Assembly: GCA_965233665.1 (NCBI GenBank)
Contig: CBDDTG010000050.1
Coordinates: 31,405 to 95,404, forward strand
DNA from: Bacterioplanes sp965233665
GTDB taxonomy: Bacteria > Pseudomonadota > Gammaproteobacteria > Pseudomonadales > Oceanobacteraceae
Direction: 5' to 3'
DNA length: 64,000 nt
The notes below the pieces were generated by a model. That model saw only the letters and a program-made list of their open reading frames with translations, had not been told where the DNA came from and searched no databases. A program made the translations under genes and the position numbers. Shown here piece by piece: positions 32,802 to 42,507 of this stretch; position 1 is the stretch's first letter; the number at the start of each line of letters is the position of its first letter.

Positions 32802-33680
32802 ATGAGCGACGTATTACGCGAGTTGTTGCAGTTACTGCGTTTGGAGGCCATTGGCGTCAATCGCTATCGTGGCCAGAGCCAGGATTTAGGCTTTCGCGCT
32901 TTGTTTGGTGGCCAGGTGCTCGGCCAAAGCCTGTCGGCCGCCATGCAGACCTTACCCGCCGGCGATTGGGCACCACATTCGCTGCACGCTTATTTTTTGC
33001 GTCCGGGCACGGTGCAAGACAGTGTCGAGTTTGAAGTCGATGTGCTGCGTGACGGTCGCAGCTTTGTCACCCGTCAGGTAAAGGCCAGTCAGCACGGCAA
33101 AGCCATTCTCACCATGATGTGCTCGTTTCAACTGCCGGAAGCGGGCTTTGAACACATGGCGCCGATGCCGACAGCCAGTGGGCCAGACGGTGTGGCATCA
33201 CAGCTGGAGTTGGCACGCATGTTTCGCGACTATTTTCCTGAGCGTGTGCGCGATATTTATACCGCCGATAAACCCATCGAGCAGCGTGTGCTCGACCCTG
33301 TCAATATTTTTGCGCCGCAAAAAAAGGAACCGCTGAAATACGTGTGGATGCGCGCTGACGATAGCTTGGGCGATGATTTTCATGATCATGCCCGGGTGCT
33401 GGCCTATGCCTCGGATTTCAATTTGATTACCACGGCACTGCATCCCCATGCGGTGTCGGTGTCGCAAAAAGACATGCAGGTGGCGTCGCTCGATCACAGC
33501 ATTTGGTTTCATCGTCCGTTTCGCATGGATGAGTGGCTGTTGTACGCCATCGATAGCCCCAACGCCGGTGGCGGGCGCGGATTTTGCCGTGGTCAGTTGT
33601 TTAATCAGCAGGGCGATTTGGTGGCCTCCGTTGCCCAAGAAGGCTTGATGCGTAAAGTCATGCCCAAAGGAGCGTCTTGA
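32802..33680 (+). CDS. tesB: Acyl-CoA thioesterase II TesB
   Basis: 292 residues with GGGAG before the ATG. Two hot-dog domains: RALFGGQVLGQSLSAAMQTLP and PHSLHAYFLRPG in the first, SLDHSIWFHRPFRMDEWLLY and GRGFCRGQLFNQQGDLVASV in the second. These are the TesB consensus blocks, including the Asp in SLDHSIWFH used in catalysis. It hydrolyses long- and medium-chain acyl-CoA. Its stop overlaps the ATG of the next thioesterase-like gene (TGATG), so they share a transcript. Confidence 0.93.
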   Translation: MSDVLRELLQLLRLEAIGVNRYRGQSQDLGFRALFGGQVLGQSLSAAMQTLPAGDWAPHSLHAYFLRPGTVQDSVEFEVDVLRDGRSFVTRQVKASQHGKAILTMMCSFQLPEAGFEHMAPMPTASGPDGVASQLELARMFRDYFPERVRDIYTADKPIEQRVLDPVNIFAPQKKEPLKYVWMRADDSLGDDFHDHARVLAYASDFNLITTALHPHAVSVSQKDMQVASLDHSIWFHRPFRMDEWLLYAIDSPNAGGGRGFCRGQLFNQQGDLVASVAQEGLMRKVMPKGAS

Positions 33681-34207
33681 TGCACAGTGCTCGAACCTTA
33701 AAACTGTTGTGGCCGCATCGGCGGCGGTCCTTGGCTGAGGTGTTGGCGCACAGCCAAGTCAGCTTTCGGGTGTGGCCTTGGGATTGCGATTTTAATCTGC
33801 ACCTGACCAACGGCGTCTACTGCAAATGGTTAGATTTAGCGCGTACTCGTTTGTTTATTGAGTTCGGTGCGGTGCCTTTATTTGTCCGCCATGGTTGGCG
33901 CTCGGTGTTGGCCAGTCAAACGTTGACCTTTATTCGTGAAATTCCGCCGTTAGCGCAGGTGACGGTGACGAGCCGTGTGCTGCACATGGAGCACAAGTAC
34001 TTTTATGTGGAGCACCGCTTTGAGGTGCAAGGGCGCTTGCACGCCACCGCACTGGCGCGGGTGGCGGTATTGCAAAGCGGGCGTGTGCAGCCACTGCAGC
34101 GCATGTTGGCGCAGTTGCAGCCGGGCTATGTGTTTGAAACAGAGCCAATGCCTGAGTCTGTTTTGGCCAAGATGGCCTTGCTAGAAGCCAAGAAAAACAC
34201 GGGTTAA
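33680..34207 (+). CDS. Hot-dog thioesterase-like protein
   Basis: 175 residues from ATG 33,680. The core FRVWPWDCDFNLHLTNGVYCKWLD matches the 4HBT/THEM6-like family (Asp and Asn-Gly region of the active site), followed by a strand-rich part (ASQTLTFIREIPPLAQVTVTSRV). It overlaps the tesB stop, so a role with acyl-CoA or related thioesters is likely. The exact substrate is unknown. Confidence 0.8.
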   Translation: MHSARTLKLLWPHRRRSLAEVLAHSQVSFRVWPWDCDFNLHLTNGVYCKWLDLARTRLFIEFGAVPLFVRHGWRSVLASQTLTFIREIPPLAQVTVTSRVLHMEHKYFYVEHRFEVQGRLHATALARVAVLQSGRVQPLQRMLAQLQPGYVFETEPMPESVLAKMALLEAKKNTG

Positions 34208-34296
34208 CCGCTTGGCACTTTGACCTTTCCTGCCTTTTCATGTGATCGCTGCTTACCTATGCTTGTCGCTCTTAGTATTGGCAACAGGCAGTCTTC

Positions 34297-35220
34297 ATGA
34301 GCACCGAGCTTCAAGCAGCGATTTCCCGCTTAAATCACATTATTTTGGGCAAACAGCCGCAATTAAAACTGGCGATGAGCTGCTTGCTGGCGCGTGGCCA
34401 TTTGCTGCTGGAAGACTTGCCCGGCATGGGTAAAACCACACTTTCCCATGCGCTGGCGGGCGTGCTGGGCTTGGACTACAACCGCGTGCAGTTTACCAGC
34501 GACCTGCTGCCCGCCGATGTGCTGGGCGTGAGTGTGTTTGAGCGCGAGCCTGGCAGCGAGCAAGGGCGTTTTCGCTTTCATCCCGGGCCGGTGTTTTGCC
34601 AATTACTGCTGGCCGATGAAATCAACCGTGCCACGCCCAAGGCGCAAAGCGCTTTGCTGGAGGCAATGGAAGAGCGCCAGGTCACGGTTGAAGGTGAAAC
34701 CCGGCCGCTGCCGGAACCGTTTTTTGTGATCGCTACGCAAAATCCGGTGCACCAGTCGGGCACCTTTCCTTTGCCGGAATCGCAGTTGGACCGTTTTCTA
34801 ATGCGCATCAGTCTCGGCTATCCGGATGAAAAATCTGAGCGCGCCTTATTTGAAGGGCGTGATCACCGCCAGTTGGCCAATGAAGTTGAGCAGGTGTTAT
34901 CTGCGAACACACTGCAGCAATTGCAGCAGCAGGTCAGCGATGTCAAAGCGTCGGGCTCGGTGTTGGACTATCTGCAGCGCATCATCGCCTATACCCGTTA
35001 TGACGGCGGCTACCAGTATGGTTTGTCGCCGCGCGGTGGCTTAGCATTGTTGCGTGCGGCGAAAGCTTGGGCGGTACTGCATGAGCGCCACCATTTGCTG
35101 CCTGAGGATATTCAGGCGGTGCTGGCCGCCGTGGTCGACCATCGCTTGGCCGAAGCGGCGGATGGCAGCGCCGGTCGGGTATCGCAGCAAATTTTGAACA
35201 AGGTGCCGGTATTGTTATGA
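34297..35220 (+). CDS. MoxR-family AAA ATPase
   Basis: 307 residues. Walker A LEDLPGMGKTTLS (near residue 40), QFTSDLLPADVLGVSVFE, Walker B LLADEINRATPKAQSALLEAMEE, sensor FVIATQNPVHQSGTFPLPES, and arginine-finger regions give a full MoxR pattern. These ATPases act as chaperones that assemble or activate partner proteins; the partner here is likely the DUF58 protein. The stop overlaps the DUF58 start (ATGA), the usual moxR-DUF58-transglutaminase operon. Confidence 0.93.
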   Translation: MSTELQAAISRLNHIILGKQPQLKLAMSCLLARGHLLLEDLPGMGKTTLSHALAGVLGLDYNRVQFTSDLLPADVLGVSVFEREPGSEQGRFRFHPGPVFCQLLLADEINRATPKAQSALLEAMEERQVTVEGETRPLPEPFFVIATQNPVHQSGTFPLPESQLDRFLMRISLGYPDEKSERALFEGRDHRQLANEVEQVLSANTLQQLQQQVSDVKASGSVLDYLQRIIAYTRYDGGYQYGLSPRGGLALLRAAKAWAVLHERHHLLPEDIQAVLAAVVDHRLAEAADGSAGRVSQQILNKVPVLL

Positions 35221-36194
35221 GCACTTGGCGCCAAGCCTGGCGGCGGCGCTGGCAAGGCTGGATGGAGCGGCGCATACCGCCGTGCTCAGAGCTGACCTTA
35301 GGCCATCGCTCGATCTTTATTTTCCCATCGGCCATTGGCTGGTTATTCGCGGCTTTGCTGTTGGTGATGCTGCTGACGGCCATCAACTATCAGAACAGCC
35401 TGGTTTATGGCATGACCTTTTGGTTGTTTAGCGTCGGTATCAGTGCCATGCATTTTAGTTTTGGCAACTTGTCTGGGCTGACGTTAACGGCGGGTCATGC
35501 GCTACCGGTATTCGCCGGTGACACCATCGAGTTGCCGGTGCGCTTGCGCAGCGGTAAGAACAAAGCGCACCAATCTTTGCTACTGCGCTACCCCAATGGC
35601 CCAGAAGTGATTGCGGATGTGAATCGTGGCGATGAAAGCGAAGCGCTGTTGACGGTGGCGACCCAAAAGCGCGGCATGTTAAACGCTGAGCGTTTTTTGC
35701 TAGAAAGTCGCTACCCGCTGGGTATTTTTCGTTGCTGGAGCTGGGTTCGCTTGCGCTACCCGGTGGTGGTGTATCCGCAACCCATATGGACGCCGTTTCG
35801 CTTTGCCAGTGGCACGGACGGTGAGTGGCTGGAAGGCGCCAGCATCGACAGCAGTGGTGAGCAGGACTTTCAGGGGCTGCGCAGCTACCAGCCGGGCGAT
35901 TCCCTCAAGCGCATTGCGTGGAAGCAATACGCTCGCGGTCGCGGCCTGGTGAGCAAGGACTTTGACAGCGATGAAGGTGCCAGTTGTTGGTTCGATTGGG
36001 AAGCGCTAGCGCCACTGGATACCGAACAGCGCCTGTCGCACCTAACGGCTTGGGTGTTAAAAGCCCACGCCAACGGCTGGCACTATGGCTTGCGCCTGCC
36101 GGGTAGAACTCTGCCGCAGCTGCACTCCGAGCTGCATTTAGAAGCCTGCTTAAAAGCGCTGGCGCTGTTCGGTTACAGCGAGGAGGCGTCATGA
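35217..36194 (+). CDS. DUF58 domain membrane protein
   Basis: 325 residues. Two membrane segments near the N-terminus (about 38-78) are followed by a vWA-like DUF58 domain containing EGASIDSSGEQDFQGLRSYQPGDSLKRIAWKQYARGRGLVSKDF, the family block. It overlaps both moxR and the transglutaminase gene by four bases, forming the standard three-gene operon. Such proteins are thought to be clients of MoxR ATPases; the biological output is not settled. Confidence 0.9.
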   Translation: MSTWRQAWRRRWQGWMERRIPPCSELTLGHRSIFIFPSAIGWLFAALLLVMLLTAINYQNSLVYGMTFWLFSVGISAMHFSFGNLSGLTLTAGHALPVFAGDTIELPVRLRSGKNKAHQSLLLRYPNGPEVIADVNRGDESEALLTVATQKRGMLNAERFLLESRYPLGIFRCWSWVRLRYPVVVYPQPIWTPFRFASGTDGEWLEGASIDSSGEQDFQGLRSYQPGDSLKRIAWKQYARGRGLVSKDFDSDEGASCWFDWEALAPLDTEQRLSHLTAWVLKAHANGWHYGLRLPGRTLPQLHSELHLEACLKALALFGYSEEAS

Positions 36195-38215
36195 TTACTC
36201 ACTCGATTCCGCGGCCGGCTACGCCCTGGCTATTGGCCGCCGTGGCCATCAGTTTGGTACTGCATTATTCGCATTTGCCCATTTGGATGTGGGGTTTGGC
36301 GGTATTGACGGCCAGTTGGCGCTGGATGGTGCACCTAGGGCGCTGGTCGTATCCTGGACGCACGCTTAAGTTGATCGCTGTGTTATTGGCGGTGCTGGCG
36401 GTGGGCAGTACCTTCAGTGGTCGCTTTTCATTGGAAAGTGCCGCGGCCTTTTTGATTGCCGCCTGCGTGCTCAAGCTGCTGGAAATGCGTACCTTGCGCG
36501 ATGCCTACGTGGTCATTTTTATGGCCTATTTCACCTTGGCGACGGGTTTTTTGTTTGAGCAAGAGCTGTTGGCTGGCCTGTTGGCCTTGTTTGCCATTTG
36601 GTTGATGACCACCGCTCTTATCAGCGCGCATCGCACCAGCCAAGGCACGCAATCGGCCAGTCAGGTGGCGGGAAAGTTACTGTTGGCATCTTTGCCAGTG
36701 ATGTTGCTGCTGTATTTTTTGTTTCCGCGCCTAGGACCTTTATGGAATGTGCGCTTGCAAAGTGATCAGGCGCGCACTGGACTCTCTGAGAGTATGGCGC
36801 CGGGTGAAATTGCTAACTTGAGCCAGTCAGATGAGCTGGCCTTTCGTGTGACCTTTGAAAATAACCAGCCATTGCCGCGCCAGCAGTTGTATTTCCGCGC
36901 CTTAACGCTGGACCGCTACGATGGCCGGCGCTGGTCGCCCAGTGGCATCTTTACCGAGGTTGATTATGCCCCCAATGCATGGCGCCCGCCGGCGGATGCT
37001 GAGGGCGTGGTGCGCTACGAAGTCATTCAAGAGCCCACCGATCAACGCTGGCTGTTTGCCCTGCGCGGAGTGGGAGCGGTGGAGCCGCGCACAGGTTTAA
37101 CTGGCGATGATCGCCTCGTGTATCGTACCGAAGTGCGCCAGCGCATTCGCTATCAAGTCGAGTCACTGCCCAATGTCAGCATTGCAGAGCAAGGTCTAAC
37201 GCGTCGGGTATGGCAGCAAAGCGTGCAGCTGCCGGGGCGTGGCAATGAACGTGCGCGCCAATGGGCCGCCGAGCGCTATCAAGGCGATGCTTCTGCCTTT
37301 GTGAACCAGATGTTGCAGCACTTTCGCCAACAGCCGTATTTTTACACCCTGCAGCCGCCCGCCTTGGCCAGCGATGACATCGACGGTTTTCTATTCGATA
37401 CCCGGCGCGGCTTTTGTGCCCACTACGCCGGCGCCATGACCTTTATGTTGCGCTCGGTTGGGGTTCCGGCGCGTGTGGTGGCTGGCTATCAAGGCGGCGA
37501 ATGGAATGGGGAAGCCGGTTATTTAACCGTGCGCCAGTTCGATGCTCATGCTTGGGTGGAGTATTGGCAGGCAGGGCAGGGCTGGATATCCGTTGACCCC
37601 ACCGCAGCGGTGGCGCCTGAGCGCATTGAGCAAGGGTTGCGTGAAGCCTTGGCAGGAGAGGAGGAAGAAAATTTCTTGGCTGACAACCCATTATCGCCCC
37701 ATCGCTTTACCGGCATTAGCTGGCTGAACTCAATGCGCTTGCAATTTGATCAGCTCAACTTCTACTGGCACCGCTTTGTGCTCTCTTATGACCGTGGCCG
37801 TCAGCAGCAACTGCTGGATGTTTGGATCGGCCTTAAAAGCTATAAAGAGTGGCTTTACCTGCTGGCTAGTGGGTTTGCATTGCTGCTGGCGAGCGGCCTG
37901 TTGTGGTTGTGGTGGCAGCAGCGGCCGCGCTATCGCAATGGCTTTGCTCGCGCTTGGAGTGAGCTGCAGCATTGGTTGCTCGAGCAGCAGTTGGGCCAGC
38001 CCGGCAGCACGCCCGATGAGCTGCTGGCGCAAGTGCAGCACCAGCGCCCAGATTGTGCTCATGAGATCGAACGCACTCGGCGCCAGTTACAGCATTATGT
38101 TTACGTCGCGGATGAGCCAGCTGGCAAACCGCAACAGCTTATGGCACGTCAGCTGCGACGCTTGCACCGTCGTTTGGCCAGGCGCAAAAACAGCCGTCGC
38201 CCGCCACGCTCATAA
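36191..38215 (+). CDS. tgpA: TgpA-like transglutaminase-domain membrane protein
   Basis: 674 residues. Several N-terminal membrane helices (about 10-190), then a periplasmic transglutaminase domain with the catalytic Cys in RRGFCAHYAGAMTFML (near residue 408), His in FDAHAWVEYW (near 453) and Asp in SVDPTAAVAPERI (near 468). A further membrane helix and a DUF4129-like tail follow. It is the last gene of the moxR operon. TgpA of Pseudomonas aeruginosa is essential there; that is known of the family and not shown here. Its 3' end overlaps the convergent DUF6436 gene by 77 bases. Confidence 0.9.
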   Translation: MITHSIPRPATPWLLAAVAISLVLHYSHLPIWMWGLAVLTASWRWMVHLGRWSYPGRTLKLIAVLLAVLAVGSTFSGRFSLESAAAFLIAACVLKLLEMRTLRDAYVVIFMAYFTLATGFLFEQELLAGLLALFAIWLMTTALISAHRTSQGTQSASQVAGKLLLASLPVMLLLYFLFPRLGPLWNVRLQSDQARTGLSESMAPGEIANLSQSDELAFRVTFENNQPLPRQQLYFRALTLDRYDGRRWSPSGIFTEVDYAPNAWRPPADAEGVVRYEVIQEPTDQRWLFALRGVGAVEPRTGLTGDDRLVYRTEVRQRIRYQVESLPNVSIAEQGLTRRVWQQSVQLPGRGNERARQWAAERYQGDASAFVNQMLQHFRQQPYFYTLQPPALASDDIDGFLFDTRRGFCAHYAGAMTFMLRSVGVPARVVAGYQGGEWNGEAGYLTVRQFDAHAWVEYWQAGQGWISVDPTAAVAPERIEQGLREALAGEEEENFLADNPLSPHRFTGISWLNSMRLQFDQLNFYWHRFVLSYDRGRQQQLLDVWIGLKSYKEWLYLLASGFALLLASGLLWLWWQQRPRYRNGFARAWSELQHWLLEQQLGQPGSTPDELLAQVQHQRPDCAHEIERTRRQLQHYVYVADEPAGKPQQLMARQLRRLHRRLARRKNSRRPPRS

Positions 38216-38768
38216 AGGGGCCATAGGGTTCCTGTTGCAGGCGGCGTACTAGGGTCGGAAACAGCTGATCGTCGGCCACGGTGCACAGCGCGCCAAAGCC
38301 ATAGGCACCAAAGTAAGCCAGCTCGCCACTGGCATGAAACAAGGCCAAAGCCGGGCTGCTGGGTAGCTGCAGCCCAGGCTCTGCGGTAATCACTTGCAGC
38401 CGGCCTGGGTTAAGTGCCTTAAGCTCGCGACGTTGTTGCTCACTGCTGGTGTGCGCTGCCACCACCACCACTCGCAGCTGGTCATTATCAAATTGGGCCA
38501 GCAGGCTCGAGTAGTGGCGTTGGCTGACCTGGTTGCATAGGCAGTCCGGGTTCCAAAAATGCATCAAGGTGGGCTGCTCAGTGGGCGGTAGTTGCTGCCA
38601 CAAAGGTGTTAAGCGTTCAGCAACGCCTTCAGCTTGCCAATAATCAACGGCGTCCTCGGATGTAATAAAAGGGCGTACGGCCTGTTGCTGAAACCACCAT
38701 AAGCCGAGCAAAGTCAGCATAAATAAAGCCAGCAGTCCTGCCGACAGCCACCAGTGTTGGCGTTGCAT
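38139..38768 (-). CDS. DUF6436-type membrane-anchored thioredoxin-like protein
   Basis: 209 residues from ATG 38,768. One N-terminal membrane helix is followed by a thioredoxin-like fold with HFWNPDCLCNQVSQRHYSSLL, SSPALALFHASGELAYFGAYGFGALC and the C-terminal GDGCFCAWPN, which are family blocks. The Cys-x-Cys (CLC) takes the place of a CxxC active site, and a second CFC is near the end. It should act in the periplasm; a redox or copper-related role is inferred. Its end lies antisense inside the tgpA 3' end. It is divergent from the YbbN-like gene. Confidence 0.75.
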   Translation of the reverse strand: MQRQHWWLSAGLLALFMLTLLGLWWFQQQAVRPFITSEDAVDYWQAEGVAERLTPLWQQLPPTEQPTLMHFWNPDCLCNQVSQRHYSSLLAQFDNDQLRVVVVAAHTSSEQQRRELKALNPGRLQVITAEPGLQLPSSPALALFHASGELAYFGAYGFGALCTVADDQLFPTLVRRLQQEPYGPFMSVAGDGCFCAWPNDGASVAADVP

Positions 38769-38879
38769 TGTTTCTCTCGTTGCGTGCAGTGTCAGGAAGG
38801 CTTTATACCGCAACTGAACTTGAAAGTGTTGAACTTCGCCTCCACCCACTTCACTGAAGAGGCAAAAAAGGAGCAGGGC

Positions 38880-39743
38880 ATGAGCGACGTGGACGTTCAA
38901 ATACCACAGGCCAAAGAGCAAGAGGCGATGCTTGTACAAGCGACAATCGACACCTTCGATGATGTGGTCATCGCGGCATCACAGCAGCGGCCGGTGATGG
39001 TGGATTTCTGGGCCAGTTGGTGTGCGCCGTGTCAGGCGCAGTTGCCGATTCTGCAGACCTTGGCCAAGCAAATGCAGGGGCAGCTCGATGTCCTTAAGGT
39101 CAACACCGAAGAGCAGCTGGCGTTGGCCGAGCGTTTTCAAGTGCGCAGTTTGCCCACCTTGATGCTGTTTTATCGTGGTGAGGTGGTGCAGCAGCTGCAA
39201 GGTTTGCAGGGTGAAAGTGCGCTGCGCCAATGGGTGGAGCCCTACGTGGAGCACGAGTATGACCAGCTGCTGCAACGCGGTGAGCAGTGTTTGTCAGCGG
39301 GGCAGGTCGATGAGGGCATCGAGCTGTTGCGGCAAGCTTGGCAGCAAGTGCGCGAGCAACAAGTCTCTAGGCCAGAATATTTGGCACGACTGGCCACGGC
39401 CTTGATGGAAAATAACCGCCTAGCAGAGGCGCAGCAAGCATTAGAGCAGGCTGATTTGTTGTTGCAGCGGGCGCCAGAAATCGTGCAGGCAAAATCACGT
39501 TTGGCATTGTTTCAGTCTGAACACCAAAGCGATGGTGATGTGGTCACTCAGGCGCTGGCATTAGCGGCGGAGCAAAACTTTGAGGCGGCGTTAGAGCAGT
39601 TGCTGGCCAGGCTGGCAGAGCCCAGTCTGGCCGTGACAGACAAAGATAAAGCGCGCAAAGCCGTGGTGGACATTCTCAACACCATGCCAGATCGTGAGCA
39701 AGCCAATGCCTATCGACGCCGCTTGTTCAGCCTGCTGCATTGA
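38880..39743 (+). CDS. ybbN: Thioredoxin-fold chaperone YbbN/CnoX-like
   Basis: 287 residues from ATG 38,880, with AAAGGAG upstream. The N-terminal thioredoxin domain has VDFWASWCAPCQAQLPIL (WCAPC active site) and SLPTLMLFYRG, then a TPR-like helical C-terminal half (EQCLSAGQVDEGIELLRQAW). This layout is that of CnoX/YbbN, which holds proteins for the chaperonins and protects cysteines. The CxxC is intact here. It is divergent from a thioredoxin-like membrane protein, with 111 bases between. Confidence 0.88.
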   Translation: MSDVDVQIPQAKEQEAMLVQATIDTFDDVVIAASQQRPVMVDFWASWCAPCQAQLPILQTLAKQMQGQLDVLKVNTEEQLALAERFQVRSLPTLMLFYRGEVVQQLQGLQGESALRQWVEPYVEHEYDQLLQRGEQCLSAGQVDEGIELLRQAWQQVREQQVSRPEYLARLATALMENNRLAEAQQALEQADLLLQRAPEIVQAKSRLALFQSEHQSDGDVVTQALALAAEQNFEAALEQLLARLAEPSLAVTDKDKARKAVVDILNTMPDREQANAYRRRLFSLLH

Positions 39744-40037
39744 TCTGGCTTGAGCCATGTTGGTGGTAGGGTTATACCGTTATCTATGGTGGGCTTTAAG
39801 GGTTGAATGTGCGAGTTGAGCGTGACAGCTGGCTGCGTGAGACCCGGGTGAGGGGTCGGTGTAAGTGGCTGCTGGATGGCTTAAGCGGCTTTTGCAAAGA
39901 GAGTTAATTAATGTAAAGAAAGTTAGTTAATCGCGGCTGGTACTGGGTTGGTACTGAACAGTGTTATGCAATACCTGCCCTAATAGCGCGGGCATAATGC
40001 ACAGCGAGATTGTGTTAACGACAAAACGGAGAGCAGC

Positions 40038-41078
40038 ATGCAACGTCGGCCGTTAGGCAACACCGATATTGAAGTCAGTAAGTTGTGCTTAGGCACCATG
40101 ACCTGGGGGGAGCAAAACAGTGAAGGTGAGGCTCATGAGCAAATGGACTTCGCCTTAGAGCGTGGTATTAACTTTTTTGATACCGCTGAAATGTATCCGG
40201 TGCCGCCCAAAGCCGAGACCCAAGGGCGCACTGAGTCCTACATAGGTAGTTGGTTTAAGCAACGCGGCCAGCGTGATCGAGCGGTGTTGGCCACCAAGGT
40301 CAGTGGGCCAGGTGACTGGATGCAGCACATTCGCGGTGGTCCGCAGCTGACCCGTGAACACATTATGGCGGCGGTCGAAGATAGCCTTAAGCGTCTGCAA
40401 ACCGACTACATCGACCTGTACCAAGTGCACTGGCCAGCCCGCAATACCAATTTTTTTGGCAAGCTGGGCTATCGCGCTGATGACAGCGAACAAGAATCTA
40501 CGCCATTGACTGAAACCCTGGCGGCCCTGCATGAGTTACAACAGCAAGGCAAGATTCGGCACTATGGCCTGTCGAATGAAACCGCTTGGGGCACGATGAA
40601 AGCCCTCAGTATCGCTGATCAACACGGCTACGCTCGGCCAGTGTCTGTGCAGAACCCTTACAATCTGCTCAATCGCAGTTACGAGGTTGGCTTGGCGGAA
40701 GTGTCGCACCGTGAACAGGTGGGCTTGCTGGCCTATTCGCCCCTGGCCTTTGGTGCATTAAGTGGCAAGTACCTCAATGGTCAGCGGCCAGATGGGGCGC
40801 GTCTGACGTTATTTGATCGCTTTACTCGCTACGTGGGTGAGCATGCTGAGGGCGCCATCGCGCGCTATGTCGACATTGCCCGCCAACACGACTTATCGCC
40901 GGCCACCTTGGCGTTGGCGTTTGTGACACAGCAGCCGTTTGTAAGCTCCAATATCATTGGAGCGACCAATCTCGTGCAGCTGGAGGAGAACATCAACAGT
41001 GCCGACGTTACCCTCAGCGACGAGGTGCTGGCAGAGATCGACTTAATACATGCTGAGATCTGCAATCCCTGCCCGTAA
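40038..41078 (+). CDS. tas: NADP-dependent aldo-keto reductase Tas
   Basis: 346 residues with GGAGAG before the ATG. It matches Tas throughout: SKLCLGTMTWGEQNSE, DTAEMYPVPPKAETQGRTE, LKRLQTDYIDLYQVHWPARN, NPYNLLNRSYEVGLAEVSHR, and LSDEVLAEIDLIH. The catalytic Tyr is in AEMYPVP and the Lys in TKVSGP. Tas reduces carbonyl compounds; its in vivo substrate is not known. It is preceded by a 294-base gene-free region with an AT-rich GTTAATTAATGTAAAG stretch near 39,903, perhaps part of its promoter. Confidence 0.9.
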   Translation: MQRRPLGNTDIEVSKLCLGTMTWGEQNSEGEAHEQMDFALERGINFFDTAEMYPVPPKAETQGRTESYIGSWFKQRGQRDRAVLATKVSGPGDWMQHIRGGPQLTREHIMAAVEDSLKRLQTDYIDLYQVHWPARNTNFFGKLGYRADDSEQESTPLTETLAALHELQQQGKIRHYGLSNETAWGTMKALSIADQHGYARPVSVQNPYNLLNRSYEVGLAEVSHREQVGLLAYSPLAFGALSGKYLNGQRPDGARLTLFDRFTRYVGEHAEGAIARYVDIARQHDLSPATLALAFVTQQPFVSSNIIGATNLVQLEENINSADVTLSDEVLAEIDLIHAEICNPCP

Positions 41079-41097
41079 GACACTTCTATAGCAGTTG

Positions 41098-42447
41098 CTA
41101 GCCGTGAACCACGGCAGGGCGCTTGGCGATAATGGCCAAGCGCCATCCCAATGCGATGGCGGCTGCGGTTAATCCCACCACTAAGCCAATCCAAAAGCCT
41201 TGGGCGCCCAGCGGTTCCGGCGCCAAGAAGGCCAGCCAATAACCCAGCCCCAGGCCCAGCACCCAATATGAGACAAAGGTGATGAGCATCACCGCTATGG
41301 TGTCCTGGTAGCCGCGCAGAGCACCTGCCGCGGCAATTTGGATGGCGTCCGAGAGCTGGAACACAGCAGCAAACAGCAACAAGGTCGCGGCCAGGGCAAC
41401 TACGTTAGGGTCGGGTGAATACAGCGAGGCAATCGGAGCCGACAGCAACACGATTAAGCTGGCATTGAACAGAGCGATGCCTAGGTTGACGATCACGCCA
41501 AGCCAGGAGGTTCGCCGAGCTAAATCGTAGGCGCCAGCGCCGAGGTGGTGGCCAACTCGTACCGTCAGCGCCATGCCTAAGCTCAGTGGGATCATAAAGG
41601 TCAGCGAAGAAACGTTCAGTGCCACCTGATGGCCAGCGACCACCGTTGGCCCAAGCTCGGTTAAAAACAGTGCGATGACCGAGAATAAACTCACTTCAAA
41701 AAAAATCGCCACGCCAATCGGCAGGCCGACGGCAGCTAACTGCTTGACTCTGTCCCATTTAGGGCGCCAAATGCGCCGCCACAGGCGAAACTCTGGCTGC
41801 AGGCGATGACGGCGAGTATTGATGGCCATGGCAAAGGCCATGGTGGCGAACACAATTGAGCTGCCGATGCCGCAGCCGACGCCGCCCAGCGGTGGCAGTC
41901 CAGCCCAGCCATACACAAACACCGCATTGACGGGTACATTCAGTGCCAGGCCCGCCAACATCACTCGGGTGACGTGGCTGGCTTGATTGAGGGCCTCGGC
42001 GTAAAAGCGATAGGCCAAAAATACACCGGCACCGGGCATTCCGACGGCAATTGCAGTAAGATACTGCGCGGCAATGTCTGCGGTGACTGGGTCATCCACC
42101 CAGGCGCCTATGAGCTGTGCCATGGCGTAGAGAAAAACGCCGGCAATGGCGCCTGCAACAATGCCAAGCCAAAGCGCAGCGGCCAATAAATGTGGTAAGT
42201 CGGCGCCACGAGCGGCGGCATTGAGGCGCGCGGTTAGTGGCGACAGGGCGACTAAAATGCCCGCTAGAAAGAGCCACACCGGCATCCAGAAACTGGTGCC
42301 AATGGCGACGGCAGCAAGGTCGCGGGTGCTGACATAACCGGACATCAAGGTATCCACGGTGCCCATGCCGATTTGAGCAAGTTGGGTAGCGAGAATGGGC
42401 AGTGTTAGGCGGCTAAGCGCTTTGAGTTCGTGGCGAGTAAACGACAT
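41098..42447 (-). CDS. MATE-family multidrug efflux transporter
   Basis: 449 residues with about twelve membrane helices. N-terminal LPILATQLAQIGMGTVDTLMSGYVS and mid-protein VGLPIGVAIFFEVSLFSVIALF are the paired MATE repeats of NorM type. Such proteins export cationic drugs with sodium or proton exchange. It converges with tas, 19 bases between stops, without a clear terminator. It is divergent from epmC with 60 bases between start codons. Confidence 0.92.
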   Translation of the reverse strand: MSFTRHELKALSRLTLPILATQLAQIGMGTVDTLMSGYVSTRDLAAVAIGTSFWMPVWLFLAGILVALSPLTARLNAAARGADLPHLLAAALWLGIVAGAIAGVFLYAMAQLIGAWVDDPVTADIAAQYLTAIAVGMPGAGVFLAYRFYAEALNQASHVTRVMLAGLALNVPVNAVFVYGWAGLPPLGGVGCGIGSSIVFATMAFAMAINTRRHRLQPEFRLWRRIWRPKWDRVKQLAAVGLPIGVAIFFEVSLFSVIALFLTELGPTVVAGHQVALNVSSLTFMIPLSLGMALTVRVGHHLGAGAYDLARRTSWLGVIVNLGIALFNASLIVLLSAPIASLYSPDPNVVALAATLLLFAAVFQLSDAIQIAAAGALRGYQDTIAVMLITFVSYWVLGLGLGYWLAFLAPEPLGAQGFWIGLVVGLTAAAIALGWRLAIIAKRPAVVHG

Positions 42448-42507
42448 GATGACAGGTCCGGAAAAGCAAGCCGGGCATTCTGCACCGAAGTAACAGAAGA
42501 GTGAATA

